Below, in pieces: positions 16,354-26,399 of a stretch of 43,827 bases of DNA. The stretch lies in the IMG/VR virus record IMGVR_UViG_3300037847_004738, positions 1 to 43,827 of that record. The stretch is one strand, 5' to 3'. The stretch comes from a virus. The first letter of the stretch is position 1, and the number at the start of each line of letters is the position of its first letter. Both the position numbers and the translations under genes were made by a program. Under the pieces are notes generated by a model. That model made no database searches, was not told the DNA's origin, and saw nothing but the letters and a program-made list of their open reading frames with translations.

Positions 16354-18390
16354 ATGGCAAAATCATATTACGGTTATGTTGAAAGAGATGCTAGCAGCCA
16401 AATAAATTGGGCTGAAGTAGGTAAAAGTATAAACGATACCATTCAAGAGACTATTGCTTTACGAGAGCAAAAAAAAGCAGAGATAGATCAATACTCTAAG
16501 GATTTCGGAAAGATACTTTCTGATTCTCCGCAAGGCCAACACCAAGGAGCTAACGATGCTTTATTTAATTATAGCGAGCAAGCTAGAGAGATGATGTTAA
16601 TATCTACTGACCTTTTAAAAAGAGGGGAGCTAAATCTTAGACAATACACTCTGCAAAATCAAAACCTTATAGATGGTACAGAACAGGTGTTTGATGCAGC
16701 CGAAAAATTTCAAGAAGCATACAAGGTTAAGTTTGAAAGAATGTCAGCAGACTGTGCTACCAACCCCGATATAAACTGCTCCTCTAAGTTGGAACAATTT
16801 TTAATGGCCGACATGGAAGATATGATTAACTTTAATTCCCATGCCTTATATATTAATCCCACAAACTATGAAGTTAGTTTAGCTAAAAGAAAAATGGTAG
16901 ATGGAGTATTCACTTCTGACATTGATGATACTCCCGGTTCATTTTTAAGTATAGCTTCTTTAAATCAAAGACTTGTTAATGAGTATGATGTGTTTAATTT
17001 GAATGGTTATCTTGCTGAAAACGCTAAGGATATTAAGTCATTTCAATATGATAGTGGTGGATTTTTAATTGACGACCCAACAAAAAGTGACGCATACAAA
17101 AAATATAGAGATGGTATTACTAATTCTATTTTAGCAAACCCTTATGCTGCTCAGAGTATCCTTGTAGACATAACAAAAACAAACCCTAAAACACAACAAC
17201 CTTGGGATTTTACTTGGGACCCTGAAGAAGCTAAGAAAGATAAAAATAAAGTATTACTTAAAGTTAATCCGGACGATAGCGGTAATCCAATTATAGAGTT
17301 TAATAAAGAACAAGAGGATGCGGTTAAAAGCCAAATCCATGCAAACCTAGATGTGATGGTTAAGAGACAGAAAACACAACTAACAGGTCAATCAAAAGGT
17401 GGATTAAGTGCAGGAGATAAAGAAATTCTTGGCAATTTCAGGGAGTTAGATATACTTATGTCAGGCAATCCTGTAGCACAACAAGCTACAATAGACACTA
17501 CGATACAGAATTATAACAATAGTCCTATAGCGGCGAGGAGTGGTGAGACCATGCAGGAGATAACTACTGATCCTGCCAAAATAACTGTATCTTTTCGGAC
17601 AACTGATACACAAGAGCCAAGAAATCCTACTATTTGGAAGGTGTACACGAAAGACTTTGATAACTTCGAGTATAATGGAAAAGTATATGATGGAGTGTAT
17701 CCAATGGATAGTGAGGGGAATCCCACAGATGAGGTAGACAAATATATGTATATCCCTCCCCATATTGTAGCCGAAAAGCTTAACAGTTATATTAACCCTG
17801 CAAGAGCAGGTCAATATCAAGGAGACTTCCTGACTGCTTATGGTTCAGGTTTTAGGTTTACAGCATCAGATGATCCCTCTTTTCATGGCAAAACAAAAAC
17901 CCACGGCGGTAAAGAAAGAGTTGTGCCTGCTGACATTAATATGTCAGAAATAGTATTACAAGAGGGAGTATCTGAGGCAGGTCAATCTATTGATGCTATC
18001 ACTGATCTTACTAAGATAAGCAATCTATCGCAGGCAAAATCATGGGCTGAGAAAACATTGCAAAATACTTTGGGTCAGATAGGATACTTTGATGCGGAAG
18101 TTAAATTTAATACGATAAAGGACTCATGGCCGAATCGTAAGAAAAAAGGTAGTGTTGAGATAGAGGTTATTAAAGAAGATGGAACAAAATATAAGGCATC
18201 TCTACCTTGGGAAAAGGGAGATAATAGATTACAATTTGCTAAAGGAGTAGAAGATTTTTATAATGCGCTATTAAATGAACTTAGAGCTGAACAGAATATG
18301 GTGGATCCTAAAGGCAACGTATACAGAAAATCTGACATGAGTCAGTACCAAGATAAAGGTAAGCCACAAGATACATTAGGAATTTTATAG
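16354..18390 (+). CDS. Internal virion/cargo-like protein, medium size
   Basis: A 678-aa mostly helical, charged protein without membrane segments or known catalytic motifs. The N-terminus (MAKSYYGYVERD..INWAEVGKSINDTIQE) is followed by helices to about residue 150, a mixed region to about 330, then a beta-containing middle (KITVSFRTTDTQEPRNPTIW) and a C-terminal domain. It sits between the coiled-coil protein and the giant polyvalent protein, the place of T7 gp15-like cargo. It starts 10 nt after the previous stop and ends 10 nt before the next ATG. Confidence 0.6.
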   Translation: MAKSYYGYVERDASSQINWAEVGKSINDTIQETIALREQKKAEIDQYSKDFGKILSDSPQGQHQGANDALFNYSEQAREMMLISTDLLKRGELNLRQYTLQNQNLIDGTEQVFDAAEKFQEAYKVKFERMSADCATNPDINCSSKLEQFLMADMEDMINFNSHALYINPTNYEVSLAKRKMVDGVFTSDIDDTPGSFLSIASLNQRLVNEYDVFNLNGYLAENAKDIKSFQYDSGGFLIDDPTKSDAYKKYRDGITNSILANPYAAQSILVDITKTNPKTQQPWDFTWDPEEAKKDKNKVLLKVNPDDSGNPIIEFNKEQEDAVKSQIHANLDVMVKRQKTQLTGQSKGGLSAGDKEILGNFRELDILMSGNPVAQQATIDTTIQNYNNSPIAARSGETMQEITTDPAKITVSFRTTDTQEPRNPTIWKVYTKDFDNFEYNGKVYDGVYPMDSEGNPTDEVDKYMYIPPHIVAEKLNSYINPARAGQYQGDFLTAYGSGFRFTASDDPSFHGKTKTHGGKERVVPADINMSEIVLQEGVSEAGQSIDAITDLTKISNLSQAKSWAEKTLQNTLGQIGYFDAEVKFNTIKDSWPNRKKKGSVEIEVIKEDGTKYKASLPWEKGDNRLQFAKGVEDFYNALLNELRAEQNMVDPKGNVYRKSDMSQYQDKGKPQDTLGIL

Positions 18391-18400
18391 ATTAACTATC

Positions 18401-21400
18401 ATGACCGGAGACCCAATACAATTATTGTCTACAGATGAGTTTGCTGAAAAAATAAAAAGCAAATACCCTGAGTATCAGGATATGGATAATCTAGAATTAG
18501 CAACTAAAATTATAGAAAAATATCCTGAGTATGCTGACCAAGTAGACTTAAAAAAAAAAGACGAAGGTATGGATTTACCTTTGGCAGATGGTTTCTCGGT
18601 GTTGTCCGAAAGTGAGGAGATAGAATTTCAAAACTTTATGAATACTAATCCTGATGTAATTGCATGGAAGGAGCAGTTTGTAGAAAAATACAAAGAAGAG
18701 CCGCAGATAGATGGAGCGAATTATGATTATAGGGGGGCGTGGAAAGCCGGCCTTACACCCTCGGTTAGTGAACAAGACGGGTTATATCATTGGGGAAGTA
18801 AAGGTCTTGATGGGGTTAATTTAAAATCCGACTCACATCCTACTCGTTGGAAATCAGACTACATGGAAATAACAGGAAAAGACCCTGATGTAGAAAATAT
18901 TTCTAAAGAAGAAGCTCTTCTTGTTATAGAGAAAAATAAAAAAGAATGGAAGGTTAGGTATGAGTCTGTATTCGATATTAATCCTGATGAATATGGTATA
19001 GAAGAAGAAGAGGGTACTAATCAGCTAGCAGCTTATGAGATTCAACAACAGGAAGGAATAAAACTACACGATAGACTTAAGCCTCCCACAGATAGATATT
19101 CAGAGGCTATAGATGAAGTAGGAAGGATATTAAACACCACTAAACCTAAAGAAGCTGTTGAGTTGTTAGATAGACTTTTTAAAGACTCCGGTTTTTCTTT
19201 TGAACAGGAAGGGGTCGAAGTAAAAATGATAGCCCCCAACAAAAATGAGCTTGTGGTTCAAACCAAAAAAAGAATGAAGCCTTCACGTTTCGGTCTTCCT
19301 ATAAGTCCGATAATGCAGAAACATCTGCATACGGCAACCGACCAACAAACCATACAAGATTTTTATGAAACCAATAGGCCACAGGAAGAATACAATCCTA
19401 ATGTTGCTGTCAGTGCTAAGGATCTTGATAACATGGTGTTTTCATTTAGGAATGCAGAGGATGCTTTAATACAGGAGTCACTAGCATTACAAGAAGAGGG
19501 TAATACGTTTAGACAAGACCCTAGGCATTATTGGAATCCTTACAAAATAAAACAAAATCCGGTAGAATATAAAGAGTTTTTAGCACAGAGACAAGAAATT
19601 AAAAATCAAGCCGAAGACCTAGATGCGAGATGGAAGAAGCTAGAAGAAGACAGACTGAAGGTGATGGATATGGAGAAGGAACGAAACGAGATGCTAGCTT
19701 TTACTGATTACTCGGATAAAAAAAATTACGGTGATAAATTTTTAGCAGACTTTGCGGGTGTAGGTTCGGGTTCAAATTTTTTGGGTAGAATGTGGCACGC
19801 CGCAGCACTTGGTCGTGGGCAGAGTGGTTCTGTAGATGAGCTAGGAAAAGTGTGGACTCAAGTATTTTATGGTAAGGCTAATGAGGTAAGCGAGGATGAC
19901 ATAAACAATATGAGGGAGGCTATGAAAGAAGCTCAACAGTATGGCCCTTCGGAGACGATGCAGAATTGGTATACTCGTATGAACAAATACAGAGAGGAAG
20001 GATTGCCCGGATTGTTAGCGATGGTAAGAGCTACTGCTGCTGACCCTGAAAGTCTTCCTGACTTAATGGCTACATCTTTTGCCATGTTAACCAATCCTTA
20101 TATTATGAAAAGAGGAGCTGCTGCTTTTAGTGCAGTTCACAGTGTTGCTACAGGGGTTGGTGCATTTGGTAGTGCGCCCGGAGTAGGAATAACTAATCTA
20201 GCCGCTCTGCCTTACTCTATCCCTACAGCTATGCTCGCTATGACAGCCACCCTAGAAACAACCTTAACTTTTGGTCAGCTACTTGAAGAAGAGTTAGGAG
20301 GTATAGACAACATGACTGTAGAGAATGTACAACGTCTTTTTAATAATGAATATAAAATGAAAAGGTTTGTTAACCGATCTCTAGGGAGAGGTATAGCTAT
20401 TGGAGCGGTAGAAGCTTTTGCTATGGCCTTAGGAATAAAGGTTGCTCCTCGAGTAGCCAATATGATGGGTGCAGGAATGCGAGGAAAGATGGCTGCTATG
20501 ACAACTGTGTCAGGAATAGATGTGTTTGGTGGTTCTTTGGGTGAGGTGTCAGGAATGGCAATGGCCGGTCAAGATTATATAGGAGAGGATATATACCTTG
20601 AAGGTATTGGTGCATTATGGAACGCTCCTATTACTTATGGGGTGGGTATGGCTTACTCCCCTAAGTATAAAGTTAATGGACAGGAGTGGACGGCAGCAGA
20701 CTTTAAAAAATGGATAAACGATCCTGAGACCTCTCAAGATGCTATTGCCGGTGCTACTATTGATATAAAGAATGACAATGCGATGGCAAGGTTTGTGGAA
20801 CAGAAAAAAGCTACAGCATTTAAAGAGGGGGTAATAGCTAAATCCCTTGATCCTATAACTGAAAACCTACCTAAAGCAGCAAGAGAGAAACTTGTTAGAT
20901 TAGAAATGGAGCTTCAAGATTTAAAAGAGAAGGGTGAAGGAACAGAGACTTCTAAGATGAGGATTAAAGAAATAAAGGACGAGATAAGAATAATAAATGA
21001 AGCAGCAAAGGGAACAAAGATTTTTGAATTTACCTTTACAGACGAACAAGGTAATGAAGTTAAAGAAAGAGTAGAGGTGTCTGAGGAGTATGCTATAGAG
21101 CAATTAAAAAAAGACGGTATAGATACTCCTACTTCTGAACAAATTAAAACAAAACAACAAGAGTTGGTGGATCAGGGGAAGAGAGCTCTTCAAGAAAAAT
21201 ATAAAGGGGTAGAGCAAACTCAGCTTACCGCCGAAGAGAAAGAGGTTGCTGACTTATTAGGATTAGATTTATCAGGAACAGAAACAACTGAAGATGTTAC
21301 AGAGAACTTCCAAGTAAATAATAAAGGACAGGTTAAAGACTTGTCTATCTATGCTAAGTTTGTAGACCAAGCGACAAAAGCTTCTAATGCTATTAAGGCT

Positions 21401-23344
21401 TTACTTCCTAATGTAAAGTTAATACTGCATACTACTGAGGCTGAGTATAAAAAATATACAGGAGATACAAATAGAGGTAAGTATGTTAGTGATGGTAAGC
21501 AGGGAGCTATACATTTGAATGCAGCTAAAATGATAGACAGTACGGTAGGGCATGAGATTTTTCACGCTATAGTTGACCAAGTATTTAGGGGAAGTCAAGA
21601 AGCTTTGACTGAATTTACTAATACTATGATTGAACAGGTTAAACCTTTTCTTTCTAAAGCTGATATCACTAAGCTTGAAAAGTTTTCTGAAGGATATAAA
21701 GATGGTTTAATAAGTGAAGAGCAGTTGTCAGAATTGTTTGGAGACTTAGCGGGTAATTATAAAAACCTAAACATTGGAGCAAAGAACAGGGTTAAAAAAT
21801 TCCTACTTGATATAGCAAATCTTATTAGTAAAAAACTAGGAGACTTTGTAAGACCATACTTACAAACAGACACCGGGGTTATTGATATGTTAAACGCTTT
21901 ATCTACTAAAGTTTCAGCAGGTGCAACCATAACTAAAGAAGATGTGGTTATGCTAAAGGGTGAGGGCAGAAAAAAAAGAGGTCCACTAAGTAGAGACCAA
22001 CAGAAGGATGTTGAAACAGAGGGGGCGGGTAAGAAAAAAACTCTATATACAGGGAGTCCTAAATCTTTTGATGAACTAGGAGATAGAACGGGACTTGTGT
22101 ATTTAACTCCTAGTAAAGAGGAGGCTAATGAGTATGCGGGTAATAGGGGTAGAGTTATAGAGATTGAGATAGATGAGAGCTCTATAGCTTCAGAAAAAGT
22201 TTTATTAGACACAATGAAAGACCTTGATATAGACACCTCTGAAGGATTAACTTATGAATTAATAGACCCTAGATTTAAGGATTTTTATATAGGAAAAGAA
22301 AATGTAAATAAGGTAATCTCACAGTTAAAGGAGAGAGGGTTTAAAGCTGCAGAATATACTGATGGGTCACAACTTAAGTCGGGAACAGTACAAAATGTGG
22401 TAGTTTTTGACAAGTCCTCTATAAGTGAAAAGGAAAAAAAGGGAAAGGCTGCTAAACCTCAGGAGTGGACATTCAGAGATCAAAAGGTTGGCACTGAAGC
22501 CACGCTATTTGATTATGTTAGAGCGGGCAAGTTAGGCAACGTGTCTACTAAAGATTTAATTAGTGTTCTTGTTAAGAAAGGTATTGGTCATACTAATATA
22601 AAGCAACAGCTTATAGATTCAGGAATTAAAAAGCCAACCTTAAAACAAATCCAAAAGAAACAACGAGAGGAAATTAAAAAGATTCTTAAGATTTCTGACA
22701 AGGAGTTAACGAACCTACCTAGTGTGTTTGGTTCTCTTAATATAGGCCCTGTAGCAGGTAATAGGCTGTTTAAGAGCTTAACCCGGGAGAAGAAGGGTAA
22801 ACCTGTCTTAACTATAGAACAGGCGTTAGAGAAGCTTAGAAGCTCTCAGGCGTATAAAAATGCTACTGACTCACAGAAAACTGAAATGGAAACAGCAGTA
22901 AGGGCACAGCATGAATTAGGTACGCCAAGAGAAATGACTGACAGAATTAAAGAAGCGAGACATTTAATAAGAGATTTAGATTCTTACAGAAGCCTACAAG
23001 ACTTTAAACGAAAGCTAAAAACTTTTGTAAGGAAGGCATTACCCTTAGATGTTTTAAAAACAAACAAGAGGGTAGAAGAATTATTAGCCAAGATAGATAA
23101 GATAAAACATTCAGACCTTGACACAATAACCGAAGAGATTATTGAAGAGGTTAACACTATTAATAGCCGGACTCTTAACAGAGATATAGATACCGCACTA
23201 AAAGATTTATCTAAAAAGAACAAACCCCTTTCGTCTAAAATAAAAAAATGGATAAGCGCAGTTGATCCTAGTGCTAGTATTAAATCTATATTGGCTGAGG
23301 TTGACAAGCTAATAAGAATCAAATTGATAATGTCTCCTCATTAA
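18401..23344 (+). CDS. Giant polyvalent virion protein: zincin plus ADP-ribosyltransferase-like domain (N-terminal part)
   Basis: A 1647-aa protein. The N-terminus has a duplicated KYPEY element (residues about 20-45) common at the start of phage polyvalent proteins. Residues about 440-555 are helical. About 556-753 are Ala/Gly/Met-rich and hydrophobic (AMLTNPYIMKRGAAAFSAV, then GIAIGAVEAFAMALG), suited to inserting in the host envelope. Residues 1051-1055 are HEIFH, a zincin active site, with a plausible third ligand E1111 in SELFGDLAG. Residues about 1213-1345 look like an ADP-ribosyltransferase domain of polyvalent type: LYTGSP, VYLTPSKEEANEYA at about 1233, and an end NVVVFDKSSI. The coding sense continues in the -1 frame from 23305 into the next ORF, so this ORF probably ends prematurely. 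Likely injected with the DNA to act in the host; targets unknown. Confidence 0.8.
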   Translation: MTGDPIQLLSTDEFAEKIKSKYPEYQDMDNLELATKIIEKYPEYADQVDLKKKDEGMDLPLADGFSVLSESEEIEFQNFMNTNPDVIAWKEQFVEKYKEEPQIDGANYDYRGAWKAGLTPSVSEQDGLYHWGSKGLDGVNLKSDSHPTRWKSDYMEITGKDPDVENISKEEALLVIEKNKKEWKVRYESVFDINPDEYGIEEEEGTNQLAAYEIQQQEGIKLHDRLKPPTDRYSEAIDEVGRILNTTKPKEAVELLDRLFKDSGFSFEQEGVEVKMIAPNKNELVVQTKKRMKPSRFGLPISPIMQKHLHTATDQQTIQDFYETNRPQEEYNPNVAVSAKDLDNMVFSFRNAEDALIQESLALQEEGNTFRQDPRHYWNPYKIKQNPVEYKEFLAQRQEIKNQAEDLDARWKKLEEDRLKVMDMEKERNEMLAFTDYSDKKNYGDKFLADFAGVGSGSNFLGRMWHAAALGRGQSGSVDELGKVWTQVFYGKANEVSEDDINNMREAMKEAQQYGPSETMQNWYTRMNKYREEGLPGLLAMVRATAADPESLPDLMATSFAMLTNPYIMKRGAAAFSAVHSVATGVGAFGSAPGVGITNLAALPYSIPTAMLAMTATLETTLTFGQLLEEELGGIDNMTVENVQRLFNNEYKMKRFVNRSLGRGIAIGAVEAFAMALGIKVAPRVANMMGAGMRGKMAAMTTVSGIDVFGGSLGEVSGMAMAGQDYIGEDIYLEGIGALWNAPITYGVGMAYSPKYKVNGQEWTAADFKKWINDPETSQDAIAGATIDIKNDNAMARFVEQKKATAFKEGVIAKSLDPITENLPKAAREKLVRLEMELQDLKEKGEGTETSKMRIKEIKDEIRIINEAAKGTKIFEFTFTDEQGNEVKERVEVSEEYAIEQLKKDGIDTPTSEQIKTKQQELVDQGKRALQEKYKGVEQTQLTAEEKEVADLLGLDLSGTETTEDVTENFQVNNKGQVKDLSIYAKFVDQATKASNAIKALLPNVKLILHTTEAEYKKYTGDTNRGKYVSDGKQGAIHLNAAKMIDSTVGHEIFHAIVDQVFRGSQEALTEFTNTMIEQVKPFLSKADITKLEKFSEGYKDGLISEEQLSELFGDLAGNYKNLNIGAKNRVKKFLLDIANLISKKLGDFVRPYLQTDTGVIDMLNALSTKVSAGATITKEDVVMLKGEGRKKRGPLSRDQQKDVETEGAGKKKTLYTGSPKSFDELGDRTGLVYLTPSKEEANEYAGNRGRVIEIEIDESSIASEKVLLDTMKDLDIDTSEGLTYELIDPRFKDFYIGKENVNKVISQLKERGFKAAEYTDGSQLKSGTVQNVVVFDKSSISEKEKKGKAAKPQEWTFRDQKVGTEATLFDYVRAGKLGNVSTKDLISVLVKKGIGHTNIKQQLIDSGIKKPTLKQIQKKQREEIKKILKISDKELTNLPSVFGSLNIGPVAGNRLFKSLTREKKGKPVLTIEQALEKLRSSQAYKNATDSQKTEMETAVRAQHELGTPREMTDRIKEARHLIRDLDSYRSLQDFKRKLKTFVRKALPLDVLKTNKRVEELLAKIDKIKHSDLDTITEEIIEEVNTINSRTLNRDIDTALKDLSKKNKPLSSKIKKWISAVDPSASIKSILAEVDKLIRIKLIMSPH
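23305..23344 (+). other. Probable frameshift zone joining the two polyvalent ORFs
   Basis: Frame 0 reads ...EVDK-LIRIKLIMSPH-stop (TAA at 23342-23344), a run unlike what precedes it. The -1 frame opens just after a TGA at 23302-23304 and reads NKNQIDNVSSLSTALQLLQ, a natural helical continuation into the 820-aa ORF, which has no ATG near its start. The switch must therefore fall in 23305-23344. I see no good X-XXY-YYZ slippery heptamer in frame 0, so an indel (mutation, or assembly or read error) is more likely than programmed -1 slippage. Confidence 0.6.
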
Positions 23345-23358
23345 GTACAGCACTACAG

Positions 23359-25821
23359 TTGCTACAAGAGTTAGGTTTAGTTGAGGGTACACGACAAAAA
23401 CTAGAAGCTCAAGAAACGCACGAAAGATATAACCGACAAAGAGAAACAATACTTACAGCTATCTTAGGAAAAAAGGTAGACCTATCTACAAAGAAAGGAA
23501 GGAAAGCAGTAGCCGATGCTATTAAAGTTTTAAAGAATAAGAAGGGTATAAAAAGGATAACAGAAAAGGTGGTTGCGAAAACTACGTGGGAGAAAACTAA
23601 AGATCATATTATAACATTTTTAACTGCACCTGTAGCTTCAGCTCAAGACCTCCATGGTTTAATGGCAATAATAGATAAAATGCCGGGAGAATTATTTGGG
23701 GGAGTTGCTAAAGAGTTGGTTGTTGATTTAGTTAACAGAGGCACAAGAGAGTTTAAGAAGAGAAGTATGATGGTAGAAGATATGATAGAAGCTGAAATGA
23801 TAAGGTTGTGGGGTAAAGATAGAAGTATAAAAACATTAGGCAAGAAAAGATATATAGCTATTGTAAGAGACTTAAATAAAAAATCAGTCTTCTTATATAA
23901 AACAAAGAACGGTGAAGCTAAAGTTCAAGAGGCTGAAAAGAAATTTGAGGATGGGGAAATAACAAAAGATGAATTAATGGAGTTTTCTTCTAAATACCAA
24001 GTGGAACAGCTAAGCCAAGCGGAACTTGCGTATCTATATATGCATTATAAAAACAAAGAAACTCACCCCGCTTTTAAAGCTAAGTTTGGAAGACACACAG
24101 ACTTCGTAATGGAGGAGGTAAACAAAAAGATTGACCCCAAACTAAAAGAGTTTTCAGATTGGCAAATGGATGTTTTATTTCCACAACTCTATGAACACTA
24201 CAATATAGCATACAGAGATCTATATAGAACTGATATGCCTCAAGTTCAAAGATATGGTGGTAGACTGTATAGGGATAACTTTATGCCGAGTGATGACTTT
24301 GTAGACCTAATAGCGGTAAAAGTCAATCCAAATGCTTCAGTATTTGCAGCCTCTATTAATGAGAGAACTGATTCTAAATCTCCTATTCTTATTACAAGCA
24401 GTATAAATTCTTTATTCTCTTATGTAAACAATATGGAATACTTTGCGGCTATGGGTAGGCCCGTAAGAGATATAAACAAAATGTTTACAAATAAAGATGT
24501 GAGAGATGCTATTGTAACATTGCACGGACAGGAAACTTATGACATGATTAAAGACATGATTCAAAAGATTGCTAATCGTGGGGTAAGACAAGAACCTTGG
24601 GATGTTAGGCTGAACAAATTTAACACAGCCATGACAGTAGGATCACTTTCTATAAGGCCCACTGTTACGTTTAAGCAGTTAGTATCTTTTATAGCTTATG
24701 CGAATGCCATAGGGTATGTAAATTGGATGAGGAATTTTGTTGTGCCATTTAGTCCTCAATGGAATCGTTTATCTAAAGAGATAAATGATAACTCTGTTTA
24801 TATTCAACACCGATACAGACAAAGTATTGTAAAGAGCTTAGAAACAATGGCTGCGATGGCAGAAGACACTAGGTTTGAGAGTTCAGCGTTGAAGGGTGTG
24901 TTAAATGATTTAATATGGGCCGTTATGCTAGGCGTAAGGCTAGGGGATTATGGTGCAATTATTTTTGGAGGAATGCCAAACTACAAATTTCATAAAGCAG
25001 AGGCACAAGCTAAGGGATTAACAGGTCAAGATGCCATTGATTATGCTATTAGAAAGTTTGAAGACGATACTAAATCTACACAGCAATCGGGAGACATACA
25101 AGACAAAGACTACTTCCAAACAGCCGATGCTGTTACTCGTGGGCTCAATATGTTTATGACAGCACCTAAACAATATAATAGGAAAGCGTTAACTGCTATT
25201 AAGAATGTTCATAGTATATATAAAGGAGAAGGGGCTCAAGGTAGCTTTGTAGAGAACATGAGAACCTTAATTACTTATCATGTAATACTTCCTGCATTTT
25301 TTCAATACATAACAGCAGGTCTTCCGGGTCTAATGAGACCATGGAGAGATGATGATTGGAAAGACTTTGCTCGTGTAGCTGTAATAGGAAACCTTAACGC
25401 CTTCTTTATATTGGGAGATGTGTTTAATTTAATTGGCGATGCCCTTACCGAAAAGCCTTGGACAGGAACAACCAAACAAGTTGGTCTAATCTCAATAGCT
25501 ATTCAAATAGGGAAAGAATATATGAAACTGCAAAAAATAGACAAAGAAAAAAATCCTGAGAAATATGAGAAGCAACTAGTAGACTTTATATCTAAAACAA
25601 TTATGCTTAGTGGTATTCCCGCACCATCAGCAGTGGCATGGAAGAGAAACTTTCAAGCAATAATTGAGGACCCAACAATGGATGAAGGAGAAATAATATT
25701 AAGAATATTAAATTGGTCTCCGTATCAAATAACAGGACCGAGAACAAGAGAGGCGCAACAAAGATGGGACAACACAAACCCTCCTTTTAATTATAGCCGG
25801 AAGCATCACTATTATAAATAA
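23359..25821 (+). CDS. C-terminal part of the giant polyvalent virion protein (frameshifted)
   Basis: An 820-aa ORF. The nominal start is TTG at 23359, but the frame is open from 23305 and the first in-frame ATG is about 100 codons downstream, so an independent start is doubtful. Residues about 30-120 are basic and helical. About 260-320 hold a W-x-M-D-V-L-F-P-x-L-Y-E-x-Y-N element followed by YRDLYRTDMPQVQRYGG, a signature I know from large internal virion/polyvalent proteins. About 640-700 are hydrophobic with Pro/Gly (FFQYITAGLPGLMRPW, then IGNLNAFFILGDVFNLIG). The end (NWSPYQITGPRTREAQQRW) is typical for the C-terminus of such proteins. Joined to the previous ORF it would give about 2,470 aa. 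Confidence 0.7.
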   Translation: MLQELGLVEGTRQKLEAQETHERYNRQRETILTAILGKKVDLSTKKGRKAVADAIKVLKNKKGIKRITEKVVAKTTWEKTKDHIITFLTAPVASAQDLHGLMAIIDKMPGELFGGVAKELVVDLVNRGTREFKKRSMMVEDMIEAEMIRLWGKDRSIKTLGKKRYIAIVRDLNKKSVFLYKTKNGEAKVQEAEKKFEDGEITKDELMEFSSKYQVEQLSQAELAYLYMHYKNKETHPAFKAKFGRHTDFVMEEVNKKIDPKLKEFSDWQMDVLFPQLYEHYNIAYRDLYRTDMPQVQRYGGRLYRDNFMPSDDFVDLIAVKVNPNASVFAASINERTDSKSPILITSSINSLFSYVNNMEYFAAMGRPVRDINKMFTNKDVRDAIVTLHGQETYDMIKDMIQKIANRGVRQEPWDVRLNKFNTAMTVGSLSIRPTVTFKQLVSFIAYANAIGYVNWMRNFVVPFSPQWNRLSKEINDNSVYIQHRYRQSIVKSLETMAAMAEDTRFESSALKGVLNDLIWAVMLGVRLGDYGAIIFGGMPNYKFHKAEAQAKGLTGQDAIDYAIRKFEDDTKSTQQSGDIQDKDYFQTADAVTRGLNMFMTAPKQYNRKALTAIKNVHSIYKGEGAQGSFVENMRTLITYHVILPAFFQYITAGLPGLMRPWRDDDWKDFARVAVIGNLNAFFILGDVFNLIGDALTEKPWTGTTKQVGLISIAIQIGKEYMKLQKIDKEKNPEKYEKQLVDFISKTIMLSGIPAPSAVAWKRNFQAIIEDPTMDEGEIILRILNWSPYQITGPRTREAQQRWDNTNPPFNYSRKHHYYK

Positions 25822-25827
25822 TTAACT

Positions 25828-25977
25828 ATGCCTTTTAAAAGCGAAGCACAAAGAAAATGGATGTGGAAAAATGATCCTGAGATGGCTAGGAAATGGGAGA
25901 ATGAAACTCCTCCCGGTAAACTACCCAAAAGACTCCACAGAAAAGTGAGAACAAAAATGAACAGAAGAAGGAACTAG
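25828..25977 (+). CDS. Small basic phage protein MPFKSEAQRKWMW type
   Basis: A 49-aa protein reading MPFKSEAQRKWMWKNDPEMA at the start, with a strongly basic C-terminus (KRLHRKVRTKMNRRRN). The pattern K-S-x-A-Q-x-x-[FW]-[ML], then D-P-E-[MI]-A-x-x-W, then E-T-P, then L-P-x-[RK] is a very common small phage/prophage protein of unknown function, often beside structural or packaging genes. It starts 6 nt after the polyvalent stop. Its TAG lies in CTAG (25974-25977), which on the other strand is also the stop of the PD-(D/E)XK gene, so the two convergent genes overlap by 4 nt. Confidence 0.75.
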   Translation: MPFKSEAQRKWMWKNDPEMARKWENETPPGKLPKRLHRKVRTKMNRRRN

Positions 25978-26399
25978 TATTTCAAATACTTAAAACACTT
26001 TTGGTGATCGTAATAAACCATAAGCTCTTGGTCATTTGACGATCCTGCTCGTGGGGTTCTTCCACCCCACTTAACCTTACCCTCAGCTTCATTTATTTTA
26101 GTGTACACGAGCCCGTCTAAACAAGCCCATATAAGAACAGGGTTTAATCTTTTACTTGAAAGTTTATGTAGTTTTTGTAGGGCGACACATAAAGGGAAAG
26201 CTTCTTTTATTGTAGCCATCCTGCCCTTTACCTCAACATAAGAGATGAGATTTTTTTTAGAATCATACACACGATAATCAATGTCATTGTCTCCAAGTTT
26301 TTTATAGCTACCTTTAAATAGGCTTACGAACTTTTCTATAGCCTTCTTCTCCCGAGCTAAATCTTCTGCCGTTTCAAATCTCATAATTCCATCAAACAA
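25974..26399 (-). CDS. PD-(D/E)XK nuclease-like protein
   Basis: A 141-aa protein. A helix (AEDLAREKKAIEKFVSLF) leads to GDNDIDYRVYD, with D41 as a candidate metal ligand. After a turn comes ISYVEVKGR with E56 and K58, the D...E-x-K core of PD-(D/E)XK nucleases. A following helix (FPLCVALQKLHKLS) matches the fold's usual fourth element. It is the last gene of the minus-strand operon; its start overlaps the phosphoesterase stop by 19 nt. A role in end processing or host DNA degradation is inferred. Size is small but within the range of phage versions. Confidence 0.65.
   Translation of the reverse strand: MFDGIMRFETAEDLAREKKAIEKFVSLFKGSYKKLGDNDIDYRVYDSKKNLISYVEVKGRMATIKEAFPLCVALQKLHKLSSKRLNPVLIWACLDGLVYTKINEAEGKVKWGGRTPRAGSSNDQELMVYYDHQKCFKYLKY

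Noticed and set aside
21757-22236. 159-aa minus-strand ORF inside the giant virion gene
   Set aside because: Shadow of a well-supported coding frame; low-complexity Ser/Leu composition typical of antisense reading.
23305-23344. Programmed -1 frameshift with slippery heptamer
   Set aside because: No X-XXY-YYZ heptamer in frame 0 in the only possible window; an indel or error is simpler.
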